A DNA stretch of 64,000 nt from Enoplosus armatus (lineage: Eukaryota > Chordata > Actinopteri > Centrarchiformes > Enoplosidae), in contig NC_092183.1 of assembly GCF_043641665.1 (NCBI RefSeq), positions 11,676,001-11,740,000 of the forward strand, in the 5' to 3' direction. The translations under genes and the position numbers were made by a program. Below are positions 9,719 to 20,347 of this stretch, piece after piece. The notes under the pieces are model-generated. The model saw only the letters and a program-made list of their open reading frames with translations. It was not told the DNA's origin and made no database searches. How positions within the stretch are numbered: the stretch's first letter is position 1; each line of letters begins with the position of its first letter.

Positions 9719-10852
9719 AATATATTTTAGTACATTTACATAAAGCCATACCTTATACAAAACCTTAGACAGTGGAGGGCCCCAAGGTGGAGATACTCAT
9801 CTCATGCAGGCCTTATAAAATCATATAATATACTACTATATACTATACTATACTATAATAGACTTTGCATACTGTAATTATCGAATATATTGCATTACAT
9901 TATAGCCCATTGGCTATAAAATGCCAGTGGACGTAGTAATAACATAACACATTTTATGTTAGTATGAAGTATGGAGTTTCAATTTAGTGTCAACAAATGT
10001 CAGCATATGATAGAATTAGATATTAGAAACATATCTATTCTTGATATTGTAAAAACCCTATTTGACGAAAACTTTTAATCTATTGTTCTGTTTTTTACTT
10101 TACTATGTGCTAATTATGGTATTCCAGACTATCAACACAGCAATCAAACAAGTTTCACAAACCTTTAGTGCAACAAATCATTACATTATTCATTACTTAT
10201 TTCTAATATTGTATGAGAAGTGTGTTTACTCTTACTGTACTATATTAATTTTGAGGGTTTCATTACCTTATGCAGTTATCACAGCAGGTAGGGGAGTTAT
10301 TGCAGTGGGTGGAGTTGTTACCATATTGGCCCATATAAGAAGACCCTAATTATAAGCCAATGACCCCCATATTCCCTTTTCCAGCTGCGGAGTACTTTTT
10401 AAAGGCCCTGGACACCCGCAGACATGTTTTCACTTATCCCGGCTGATTAGACCAGAGCTCACCAGACTCCATGCACCAAATAGAACAATAAAGGTGTAGT
10501 TTGTCCAACGCTGGCAGGTGGAACAAAGCTAAAAGGAGACTGAGGAAGGCTCTTGAGAAGATCATAAAATAAATTACAATTTATTTCCCCTGTATGGGAC
10601 CATGGTTGTGCAATGCCAGCACTCATTTAAATAAAAACAGTAAACATGGAAAATATAGCCTACTGGTATTTCAACCAGTGGATATTAACCATCATTACAG
10701 TTTGGTAACATACAGGTAACTATTGTTTCCCATCACAACTGCCACTCCTCTCTACTAGGAGAAAGAATGAATTGAAGAGAGACAGTATAGGAGAGGGAGT
10801 GATAGAGAGATAGTGACAGAGTCAGGCAGAGAGTGTCTTGTGTAGTTCTAGT

Positions 10853-10918
10853 AACTAGTAATTCACTAGTCAAGTAAATTACTAGTTCCTTTTTCGAGTA
10901 TAATATCTAGAAAAGGAA
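10853..10918. repeat. Two adjacent hairpin-forming inverted repeats
   Basis: AACTAGTAATT (10853-10863) pairs with AATTACTAGTT (10877-10887). Directly after it, TTCCTTTT (10887-10894) pairs with AAAAGGAA (10911-10918). Confidence 0.75.
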
Positions 10919-11382
10919 CCATACAGTATATTGTGAGTTGCCCTGAGAACTTGAATAAAAAGAAGAAGAAACCCTAAAAACTAAATAATAGCTGTTGTTT
11001 AATAGAGTAATGCTTAGTAATCACCCTTTGGTCCACTAAAAACCTCTGGGGTGTCATTTGTTTTACGAGTGGAGTTTTTCTGGCTGGAATAGGCTAGAAA
11101 ATTACTTTGCCCCAGAATAGGAATGTGTAAAGATGCCACATAATTTAGAAGACTCTCAAATGTGTTTGTGTGTGTCTCCATCCGCGCACATACATACAGG
11201 CATTTGTGTGTCCGTGCCTAATATGCCATGGTGCACCTCAGCAAATGCACGAGTCAGACGTGCAAGTCAACACATTCCCTTGTTGACCAGTTCACCCATC
11301 AATGAGAGGACTTCTTCTAAATGGTCCCTGCATGAAATGAGATGCAAACACATTAGGCAGGTGTATTCAAATGACTCATAGC

Positions 11383-11413
11383 GTGTGTGTGTGTGTGTAT
11401 GTGTGTGTGTGTG
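11383..11413 (+). repeat. (GT)n microsatellite
   Basis: GT array with one TAT interruption near 11399. Confidence 0.93.
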
Positions 11414-11907
11414 CCTGGTGGGCAAGACACAAATAGGGATAGTGTGTATAGGTGAGTGCCATTTTGTCTGTGTGTTAAGGAGACGCCTGTTTACCAATGC
11501 ATGAGGTCAGAACCCAGTGAGAACAATCATCCGGCTCCTTACTTTAGAGAACCGCCATCTCATCTCTATTGCCTGCTTTCTTTCCCTTCTTTTTCTCTCT
11601 CACTTCTATTGCAAAGCACACACATCTTACCTTTCAAAGCCTTGGAAACTTCACAAAATTGGCTCTTTCAAAAACATGATGCCTTGTTGTTAATGAACAG
11701 TCAAACTGCCAACTATGAAAACGCGCTTTAATCTGGAGCGACTTACAATAAGTGTATTCAACCATGCAAGTACATCAGCTACATCAAATTTGCTTACCTG
11801 CTTCAAGTGCTTTTAGAAACAATAAGAGATAGAGAAACAATGTCAATGTGGAGATCTTTCCACCAGGGCCGCAAGCAGTCGTGATTTTTCTTGAGCGGTA
11901 GCTGCCA

Positions 11908-11939
11908 CCCCCCCCCCCCATGTAAAGTATACTTTACAT
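11908..11939. repeat. 12-C run joined to a 20-bp perfect palindrome
   Basis: Twelve C at 11908-11919 are followed at once by ATGTAAAGTATACTTTACAT (11920-11939), a perfect palindrome. Confidence 0.9.
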
Positions 11940-12839
11940 TGCACAAAAAACGCCATAGCATACAATCAGAACAAAAGCCAATAACATTAAAATGTTATGG
12001 ACTCTATATAATCCATTAGGAATTATTTTCAGCCTCCTCACACATCCTTACTAATTTTCTTTGAACTTTTCTTGAGGACCAGAGTTTCAACACAATAAAA
12101 ACAATAACAAAAAACCTGTAACCAATATTTCATTTGTTGTTTGTTTGTTTCCCCCGGCACAGCTAAATATGAATCAAGACACTCTCCTGCAATGCCATCG
12201 AGTTATATAGACTGGGGCTATTCTGAATGGAAAAGGTTTTATAGCCAGGAGAGCTTATTTTTAAGTGCTCTGAACCAGAAAAGGTATCTTTATGTTCATA
12301 TAACCCTCTGAGTGTTCTCCCAATTATCCTTGTCAATTGATTCTCAATGGAGATGTACTCTCATGTAACATTACAGATTCAACAGAAAGACAATTACTTC
12401 CCTTTCTTTTGTTGCTGCAAGTGAATCTTCCCTAACAGAGATTTAATGATCGCAGAGAATTAGCAAAATATTCTTAACACTAACCAGTCAGATGCTTAAA
12501 ACAAAATTGTTTAATTGTTTGGTCTATAAAACGTCAGCAAATAGCAAAATATGCCCATCACAAGTTTCCAGAGCCCAAAGTGACGCCTTAAAATGTCTTT
12601 GTTTTCTCCAACCAACAGCCCAAAACCCAAGACAATTTATTGTATATTAGAAGCAACCAGAAAATATCCACACATTTTTCAGTGTCACTTTGGATGAAAA
12701 TGAAATCAAAGAAAATCAAAAGTAAAGAAAAAAAAATAAGAGCATGAATACATCATCTTTTTTCACAGTCTTCAAATCATCTTGCAAGCAGCCAAAACCT
12801 TATCTCCCACTGGAGGAAGCAAATATACCAAACAATGCT

Positions 12840-12841
12840 GT

Positions 12842-12913
<72 letters not shown>

Positions 12914-12914
12914 C
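12840..12914 (+). repeat. Compound (GT)n(GA)n microsatellite
   Basis: GT to 12866, then GA to about 12914 with one AAAG interruption. The two repeat types switch without a spacer. Confidence 0.96.
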
Positions 12915-13266
12915 ACACAGGGGGAAAAAATAAAAGAGAAATTAAACACTGGAACAGTCTTGGCTAAAACACCCTCAAAATCATCTTATCTTCTTTTCTC
13001 TCCAGCCTCTGTGGGTGGTGTGGCCCACCCTCTAGGTTGAAGCTGAGTCCCTTATTAGATTTATCCTGTGCTTCATCAATATTGAATACACACAGTCTCT
13101 GTCACACAAGCCCTCTGTGTCCTCTGAATAGCAAGTACTCATGAAGTTGACAAACAAAATGGGCTTTTGTAACATACAGATGAGACATGAGACATAGGCC
13201 ATCTCCACAGGGTTTCTGAGAGGTCCAGAGGTGATGTGAGTCTATGGACAGAAATACAGTTGCCAT

Positions 13267-13267
<1 letters not shown>

Positions 13268-13307
<40 letters not shown>
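13268..13307 (+). repeat. (GT)n microsatellite
   Basis: 40 bp, uninterrupted. Confidence 0.97.
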
Positions 13308-13308
<1 letters not shown>

Positions 13309-13589
13309 CATGGTCTCATGTCTGTCTGCCTAAGTGTGGCTCCTAAAGTGATGTCATGTGGCCGAGATCCCATAGTCGGGGCTGCAGAGGCTGTTGCCAT
13401 GGTTTTAGCTTCTGAAGGCTGTTGTTTCACAACAGAGGGAGGGAAATAAACACTGTATAGAGTGACTCATCCTGAAAACAGCACTCTTCCTGGTAAAGGC
13501 GCACAGTATGACAGTGTTTGTGTATGTGTATGTGTATGTGCGTGTGGGTGTATATAGTTGTGAATCTCCTCTGTGCCCAGTTTTTAAAG

Positions 13590-13592
<3 letters not shown>

Positions 13593-13635
<43 letters not shown>
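13593..13635 (+). repeat. (GT)n microsatellite
   Basis: 43 bp, uninterrupted. A looser GTAT/GTGT-rich stretch precedes it at about 13515-13555. Confidence 0.97.
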
Positions 13636-13639
<4 letters not shown>

Positions 13640-13729
13640 ACTGTGTTTCTACATGCAGTATGTTTGTGCCCCCATGTGTGTCTGTGTGTCTGTCAGCCCA
13701 CCATGTAGACAGCTCAGATAAAAGAAGAT

Positions 13730-14000
13730 CAGAAAGCACAAAAAGACAAAAAGACAGAAATGACAGCAGGGAAGAGAGTGGGAGTGAATAAACAGGGCAA
13801 CAGATGAACAACGGAGGAGAAGGAGAGAGAAATTAAGGGAGATGGAGACAGAGGGGAAGGGACAGAGAACGGGACAAGACAAGAAAACAAGAATGCCAGA
13901 GAAAAACAGATAAAGAAAGGAGGCCAGAAGCACAGAGAACACAGGAGGAAAGCACATTGAGCCATGAAGACTGAGACAGAAAGAGAACGGAAGAGCTAGA
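13730..14000 (+). repeat. A/G-rich strand-biased tract
   Basis: About 270 bp of mostly A and G on the + strand with few pyrimidines. The long open frame on the opposite strand here is a by-product of this composition. In grid2 pre-mRNA it would read as a C/U-rich tract. Confidence 0.75.
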
Positions 14001-14689
14001 GGTAACAGCTCTCTACTCAACTGACCCTGATGGGCGCACAAACACATACACACCGCCTTGGAAATGCTAAACCACTGAATCACAGAGAGAAAGCTGCCAA
14101 ACCCGACGACCTGCAGGGCATTATCTGCTACAGAGGGCACCCTGGCACACAGAGGGCAAATGATGGAGGAATTATCCATGAATAAGACAGAGCAGGCCGT
14201 TGATACCCAGCCAAGAATATGCCATTTGTATTACACTGACCTGTGGGGTCCGAGTCCCCACAAGTCGGGTCAGTGACTGAAAGACCAACTTGGCGAACCG
14301 GGTTTTTTGGCTCCTGAGCCATAAAACTGAATGAATATATTAATATCTGGCCCCAGTGCAAACGTGTGAGCTGAATAAACCAAAATATGATTTCCGTTTT
14401 TACTCAACATAATAATAATTTAAAGCAGCCAAAAGGCAGCAAAGTATTTCTCACAAAAGACACAACTATGTATAAGTAGTTGGAGGTGTGAAATTATTTT
14501 ACAAAACATGCTCAAAAAACATTTTATTCCATCTAGCTCTTAAAGATTCAACCCCAAAATATATTTTTGCAACCCCCTGTGCCACTGTAATTCTCAAGCT
14601 TTTAACCACCACTGTGCTAGGCAACTGCAGAGCAACAGAGAGATTTGCCCCAGACAGAGCACACTGGGGTTGCCAGAGAGGTAACAACA

Positions 14690-14990
14690 CAGAAATGTGC
14701 TGGTATAGCCTGTTCCAACCTTATGCAGTACAAGAGCTCCAGTGGGCAGGAGTTATCACACAACCTCTGCCAAGAAGAGGCCAACATGTGCCAGCCTAGC
14801 ATAGGGCAAGTGCAGTACTGCGGAGAGAGAGGAAAGCGGCATCTCCACATGGTATAAACAGCTTAACCTCTGCCAGGGAGGTGCCACGGTGTGCCAAGGT
14901 AACACAGGGTAAGGACATGCATGCCAGGGCTACTGTAAAGATGCCACAGGGCAGAGACACACAGGGCACAGACAGCTCAACCTGCTACTG
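14690..14990 (+). repeat. Degenerate tandem repeat, unit about 105-115 bp
   Basis: The segment beginning ACCTCTGCCAAGAAGAGG near 14762 aligns with ACCTCTGCCAGGGAGGTG near 14866 for about 48 bp, both ending AGGG(C/T)AAG. A third, weaker start (CAGCTCAACCTGCT) lies near 14975. Units are heavily diverged. Confidence 0.45.
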
Positions 14991-17226
14991 GCTGACGAGG
15001 CTGCAGGACTACAGCTGAGAAGATCATCTGGACTTCCTCCTCCAATATGTCATATATTTTCGTATTGATTAAAACATTCAAAACAAAATAAATGCTTAGA
15101 TGCTGCCAATGTAAAAAAAATTCTATAAGATTTACAATTCACAATTTAAGATATGATATTCTCTTATACATGAACAACCAGGTCAAGTAGTAAGAGTAGT
15201 GGTTTAAATCTGCTATTGCGAAGTAAAATAACAGATTTAATCCAACAGATTTACAAACTATATGTCCCACAGCGTCAAAGTGCCTACAGTGTCACAACAC
15301 TATGGTATCACAATTTAACAAAGACACTGAGCTGGGCAGAAAGAAGGCTCCCCCTGAGATTTGGCCTTTCTGCAGTGAGGAACTGCCAACTACATGGAGG
15401 AAGAGAATCTAGCATTACAATAGCATGACGTGTGGATCCTCCTGGGAGCCTGTAAATTTAAACGCCACAGTAGAAAATGTTAGTAGAAAAAGAGAGAGGC
15501 TGTGAAAACACAAATGTTACAACTTAATTTAACTGGTCTTGAGATAAAGACTAAATACTTCTAATAATTACTCTAAATATTTGTAATAATTAAGATGGAG
15601 ATTTAATTTGGGCGAGACCATAGTAGATTCACATTTGATTACGTGCACGTAAAGGCATAATGTTTTCATGCATCACTTGATAGTGTCATGATTAAATGCC
15701 AAACAGAGTGAAAAGGCCAGCCTGGCAGAGATCAAAAGCAGGCAAAGAGAAAAGGCATTTTTCAACACAAGACACAGGGAAATAGAGATGCCAATGAACT
15801 GGGAAGAGAGATAACAGCCCTGTGAGGAAAAATGACAAGCAAGCTGACTTGTGACAACAACCTGGCATGAAAAGGGGCACCACAGGGCAAATGTATTGAC
15901 CCATCTGTACAAGATGGAGGGAGATGAAATTGGAGCAGAGAGATTGAGGGCGAGCGTGAATACATCCTGAATCTATGCCAGCCTGCTACTAAACACCGCA
16001 GCTCGGAGAGGCCAGGTGGTAGGGAAAGGTCAGAGAGATCCACTCTAGCAAGTCTGGCAGAAACAGAGACTACTCTTTGTTTTCCTGTACCAGCCTGGAA
16101 CAGGATACTCACTGTTTCTCTTTACCAATCCAACATTAACAGGGTCAGATTTACAAAGCCTTTTGCACTGTGGTTCACATGAATTCTGCGCTGGGTGATG
16201 CACGTTATTTATAAAAAACAGGTGCACTGGCCTGGAAGAGCAGGTTGCCTGTCATCTGAAGTGCACCATGCGTGTAATAATCAGTAAAGTGTGCCTCTCT
16301 TCTTAATGCATATGCATTTAATGGAGGATCACAAAACTGACGGGAGGAGATGTGATAAGTGGTTGATTACACACTTCACTGGAATGGAACGTCTTTTGAG
16401 GGTCAGTTTGGCATGAAGACAATATCTGCTTCAAAGGAGCAACCACAAAAAGTGCAGGAGCACTAAAAGGAAGGTTGTGATAGGAAAGAGAAAACTTAAT
16501 TAACCCGTATTCTGAAGAAATCTCAATGACAGTGAATTAGATTATAAAAACAGTTTCATAGAAAGAGATCAGTGATAAAGAATGGTCAATGCTTATATTT
16601 CCAACTAAAAAGCAAATTGTGTTGAATTTCAAAACATCAAAAGTGACCTGGGAGTCATTTTGGGGTGCTATTGAGTGTGAAAGCAAAAATAGGCTATGTG
16701 CTATTGCAACTAGAAGTCGTTTAATCTTTTTATATTGTTTTCTCTCTTTCTTATTAGCTTCCATTTGTTTAATAACATCTATTTCATTCATTTTACCAAA
16801 CAAGATTAAACTGATCTTATGAGTCACAGATGCCCAAAGCCTCATTCATAAAAAGTGACTAGTCCAAGTGGCTGACTGTGAAATGAGCTGCTGCTTTGGT
16901 AGCAATAACACAGTAAGGTTTAATGCAATTTAATGTAGCACCTGAAAGTATGGCCTTAAAGAAATACTATAAAATTGAATCAACACCTTATTAACACAAA
17001 CTCAACAAAACTCGAATATGATAGGCGTCTCTAGCATAATATTGCTTTATTATTTTATTTTTTTTAGAAATGTATTAAACTGCACAGGTTTTCATGATAT
17101 TGTGTCCATCTTCTGTATGTCTTGATTCCTCCCATGGCAGTCAAATTAACCACAAAAACTGTGATGACAAGGTGCTATGAGATATATCACCACACATGGG
17201 CCTCCTTCATTAGCCTTTCACACATA

Positions 17227-17242
17227 CACACACACACACACA
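17227..17242 (+). repeat. Short (CA)8 array
   Basis: Sixteen base pairs of CA preceded by CACATA. Confidence 0.85.
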
Positions 17243-18639
17243 AAAAGCTGTTATCCTGCTAATGAGACACATATGGACCTCTGATCACCATGGGAGTCTT
17301 TGACATTCGTCCACTCCAACACTAACAGTCATTTAATATTTCCTGACAAGCAAGTATTGCTATGTGTATTTGTCAGAGAAAGTCAGAGAAAGGCTGGGAA
17401 ACACAAAAGAGAGAAGGAGAAAAAGAAAACAACGTTGATTATAAAGTTTGGTTTGTTTTGTTTTTTAGACTTTATTCTAATTGGAGATGGAGATGGATGA
17501 GACAAACACTCAGATTGGCACAAACAAATCAAGTATAAGAGAAACACATATGCACTATTTCTTTGGGGGTGTAAAAACAAGTAAGGAAGAAGGTTAACAC
17601 TAGGAATATTTCCATCAGAGAAAGACATAGAAAAAACACTGTGAAAGCTAAAAGTGGTCTTACTGATATTGACTTGTTATGTGAGGACACAGGGCGAGCA
17701 ACACACACCCTACACACAGAAAAGGGTACTGTGTAACTGAAAGGTAGTTTCATTGATATTGATTAGTGAATTAGATAATGAGTTGAATGAGAAATGGAGA
17801 ATTTATTAGGGGAGGCAGAGAGAGGAGATAAGGGAGCACAGCTGTCACGCATCCATCAGACCCACTCTGGGGAAACCTGGCGAGTGTAAATGGGAGTGTT
17901 TTGCGGGTGTCTGCCATTATATGTGTTTTTGTGTTTGTGTGTGTTGGTATGTTGCTCTGGGAAGTTCAGAGACATACATGGGTGTTTGTACATTGTGTGT
18001 TTGCAAATGTGTGGTGTGACCTGCCAAGCTCTGCTCCTTTATCACTGTCCACTTATCCATCTGACGCCGGCAGAAGTGCTGAGATTTTATCATTTCAGGC
18101 GTGAGCAGTAGCCCAGCGCAGTTCTTCGCGTCAACAAGCCAACAAGCGATTCTGCTCCTCTGCTCTTTTCTAAATCACATGTAGAGCTGATCTTTATCAT
18201 GGGTAAATAATAACCTCATGAACTTACAACATAAAGCTTTTTATGTGTTCCTGGATGACAACTGTAAAAACACAATTACAGATAGCAGTGATACTATTTC
18301 TAATAAATATAGTGGACGGGCAGATTTCGAAATTTTATCATGTTCCATCTGATCCATCTTTTCGGCGTCCATATTGAAATACTTCAGATGGCTACTGCTT
18401 GTGCGAGAATTGACATATTGCGGCGCTTCCTCCTCATGTTTGACCCCAGCTGACAACACATCTGGGTCCATCTGCCCACTCACCTATCCGAATGTTTATA
18501 CATTAGTCTAATCAGGAGGTCTTTAAACACGTTGATGTTCCATTTACAAACCAAACTGACCAATTCAGGTCCTTGTGCTGAGATCCAAGCATCCTGCTCG
18601 TACAAGTAATAAAATTATACCCATTGTACAGTACTTGCT

Positions 18640-18850
18640 TATCATATACAGTTACAGGGACCAACATTCCCACTATGTCCTCATGTCAGATATCTCTAAA
18701 CACCGGGGAGTATGAACTATTACGTATGGGTTTTAATCCACCTAACAGTTCCAGGAGTGTAAACATCTTTAGCACTAGTCCCAGTGGGAATGGAACTCCT
18801 AACCCTTGAAACATTAGCACCATATTTTTCTACTGAGCCAAAGCATAAAA
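18640..18850 (-). mobile_element. Degraded tRNA-derived SINE
   Basis: Read on the minus strand from about 18843, the sequence has an A-box-like TGGCTCAGTAG (18840-18830) and a B-box-like AGTTCCATTCCC (18797-18786), with the spacing of a pol III promoter. A non-tRNA body follows, with ACTGGGACTAG and the CTCCCCGGTG region near 18700. It is too mutated for a tRNA gene. Family not assigned. Confidence 0.5.
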
Positions 18851-19225
18851 TCCGACTTGAAATAGGAGTAAGAACCTTCATAGATTTCACCAGGGTTTAG
18901 AATACATCTGCCCTATCTATGGTGTCTAGATCACTATAATGAGGATATGACAAGTTTTCATGATGTATCATCAGTAAGTAGTGGTGGTCTGGTATACAAG
19001 GAAATGCATTATATGTCTGTCACACAAAGCATTTCAAAAGTTAAGGTTGGCACTCTATCGGCTTAATATCATTATTGTACGCTCTCTTTCACTCTCTTGC
19101 CATTTTTAGTGAATAATTGTTTCAAAGGTCTTGTGTGGCTGCATGCATGTTCAAAAGAGAATAGAGATTAGAGAGAATGCAACAGAATATTTTGTGTCCT
19201 CCAATGTTTGGATACAAGAGAAGCT

Positions 19226-19268
<43 letters not shown>

Positions 19269-20038
19269 GCGTGTGTGTAGTTTGGGGCTTGTAGAGGTTT
19301 TCACCAAATGCTCCTAATAAGCCACCCAGGGTGCAAATTGAAACACTTCTTATCTCTCCAACTGTCTCAGTGTCAACACGTTTTACAAATCTCTACAGCT
19401 GGGGATGGCTTGCACATAAACACAGACAGTTAAAGACACACAAAACTAAAAACAAAGTAGGAATGTGCAGGCGGTCAAAGGCCAAGGCCAAACACCAAAC
19501 TTTGCTTTCAGATCATTTTAAGTTTAGATTCTGAGCCATATGATAAACCCCCAAGCACTACAATTTCTTTTTTGTTTTTTCTAACCTGAGCATGGGTATT
19601 CAACCCTTAAACACATACCTCAGGTCTTTAGCAAAACAGGACTACATCACACCCTATCCAATTCATTAATTTAGTTGAATTAAGCCCTGAACTTCCTGGT
19701 ATTCCTCAAACGATGTGTTTTTAACAATGTTCTGGTGTCGAGATATCGAAGCATTGTTTTTCTAATGTTTTTTCTCTTAAAAGTTTAAGGCTAGAGACCC
19801 GCGGTTTTCATTCATGGTATGTTGGATGCAAGTGATGGGTGGGTAATGTTGTGTTTTCCTGTTTGGCCTTATGACGGCACTGTTTTTTCACTGTTAATAT
19901 GAATAAATACAGACACAATATTGACAAAGTTTGTTTATATTAGCTTACTGTCACTGTAGCATAATGGTGCATGGGTGTCAGGTTTAGTACAGAGCAGCCT
20001 TTTCTTTGATATTGGGGGGTTTTGACAACAGCAACTAG
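18851..20038. other. Intronic DNA with one GT array
   Basis: Only the GT array at 19227-19278 stands out. No exon or transposon ends were recognised. Confidence 0.6.
19227..19278 (+). repeat. (GT)n microsatellite
   Basis: 52 bp of GT with two GC interruptions near its right end. Confidence 0.96.
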
Positions 20039-20347
20039 GGAAATAAAGATGTACCTGAGTCCATTTATGAATTAGATCATCTAAAAGCAGAACTGGCGCA
20101 TAAGAAAGACAAAGCGAGCTCAGACGGCATGAGCTCAGAATGGGACAACGATCAATATACTGTCCAAGTAGCGGCCCCAAGAGAAGTTAGGAGTGATGAG
20201 GGACCCTCATTTAGTTATCTCAAATACCTCATGCAAGCAGTTTTCCAACTTAGGAAGCCAGAAGATTTCAGCCTTCAGCTGTTGTGGCCATGGTTGGAGC
20301 TGCCACGACTTTCAAAAGCTGATGGATGCTCTAAAAGTCTTGTCTAG
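20039..20347 (+). pseudogene. Unassigned open frame, possibly a gene remnant
   Basis: A 102-codon frame is open between TAG at 20036-20038 and TAG at 20345-20347. Its first ATG is at 20129. The first half is charged and helix-like (VPESIYELDHLKAELAHKKD, followed by a serine-rich acidic stretch). The second half is hydrophobic. A second overlapping frame (20193-20450) is also open. I do not recognise a family. It may be chance, a processed pseudogene or a transposon remnant. CTAG upstream could act as a cryptic acceptor, but nothing supports splicing. Confidence 0.2.

Larger units (their letters stand above)
9289..18639. other. Intronic DNA: palindromes, GT arrays, purine tract, degenerate tandem block
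   Basis: No exon seen in this 9.3-kb stretch. It contains palindromes at 9691-9718, 10853-10918 and 11920-11939, a 12-C run at 11908-11919, GT/GA arrays between 11383 and 13635, an A/G-rich tract at 13730-14000, a short hairpin at 14245-14265 (TGTGGGG and CCCCACA), and the degenerate tandem block at about 14690-14990. About 10318-10380 has a transposon-end-like appearance but could not be assigned. Confidence 0.6.

Noticed and set aside
13649..14179. 176-codon minus-strand frame
   Set aside because: It reads the A/G-rich tract at 13730-14000 on the opposite strand. Low-complexity composition artefact.
18786..18850. A functional tRNA gene
   Set aside because: A- and B-box-like motifs are present, but there is no complete cloverleaf and the boxes are mutated. 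A SINE remnant fits better.
20039..20347. Calling this open frame a protein-coding host gene
   Set aside because: No recognised family, no clear splice sites and a competing open frame. Kept only as a low-confidence remnant.
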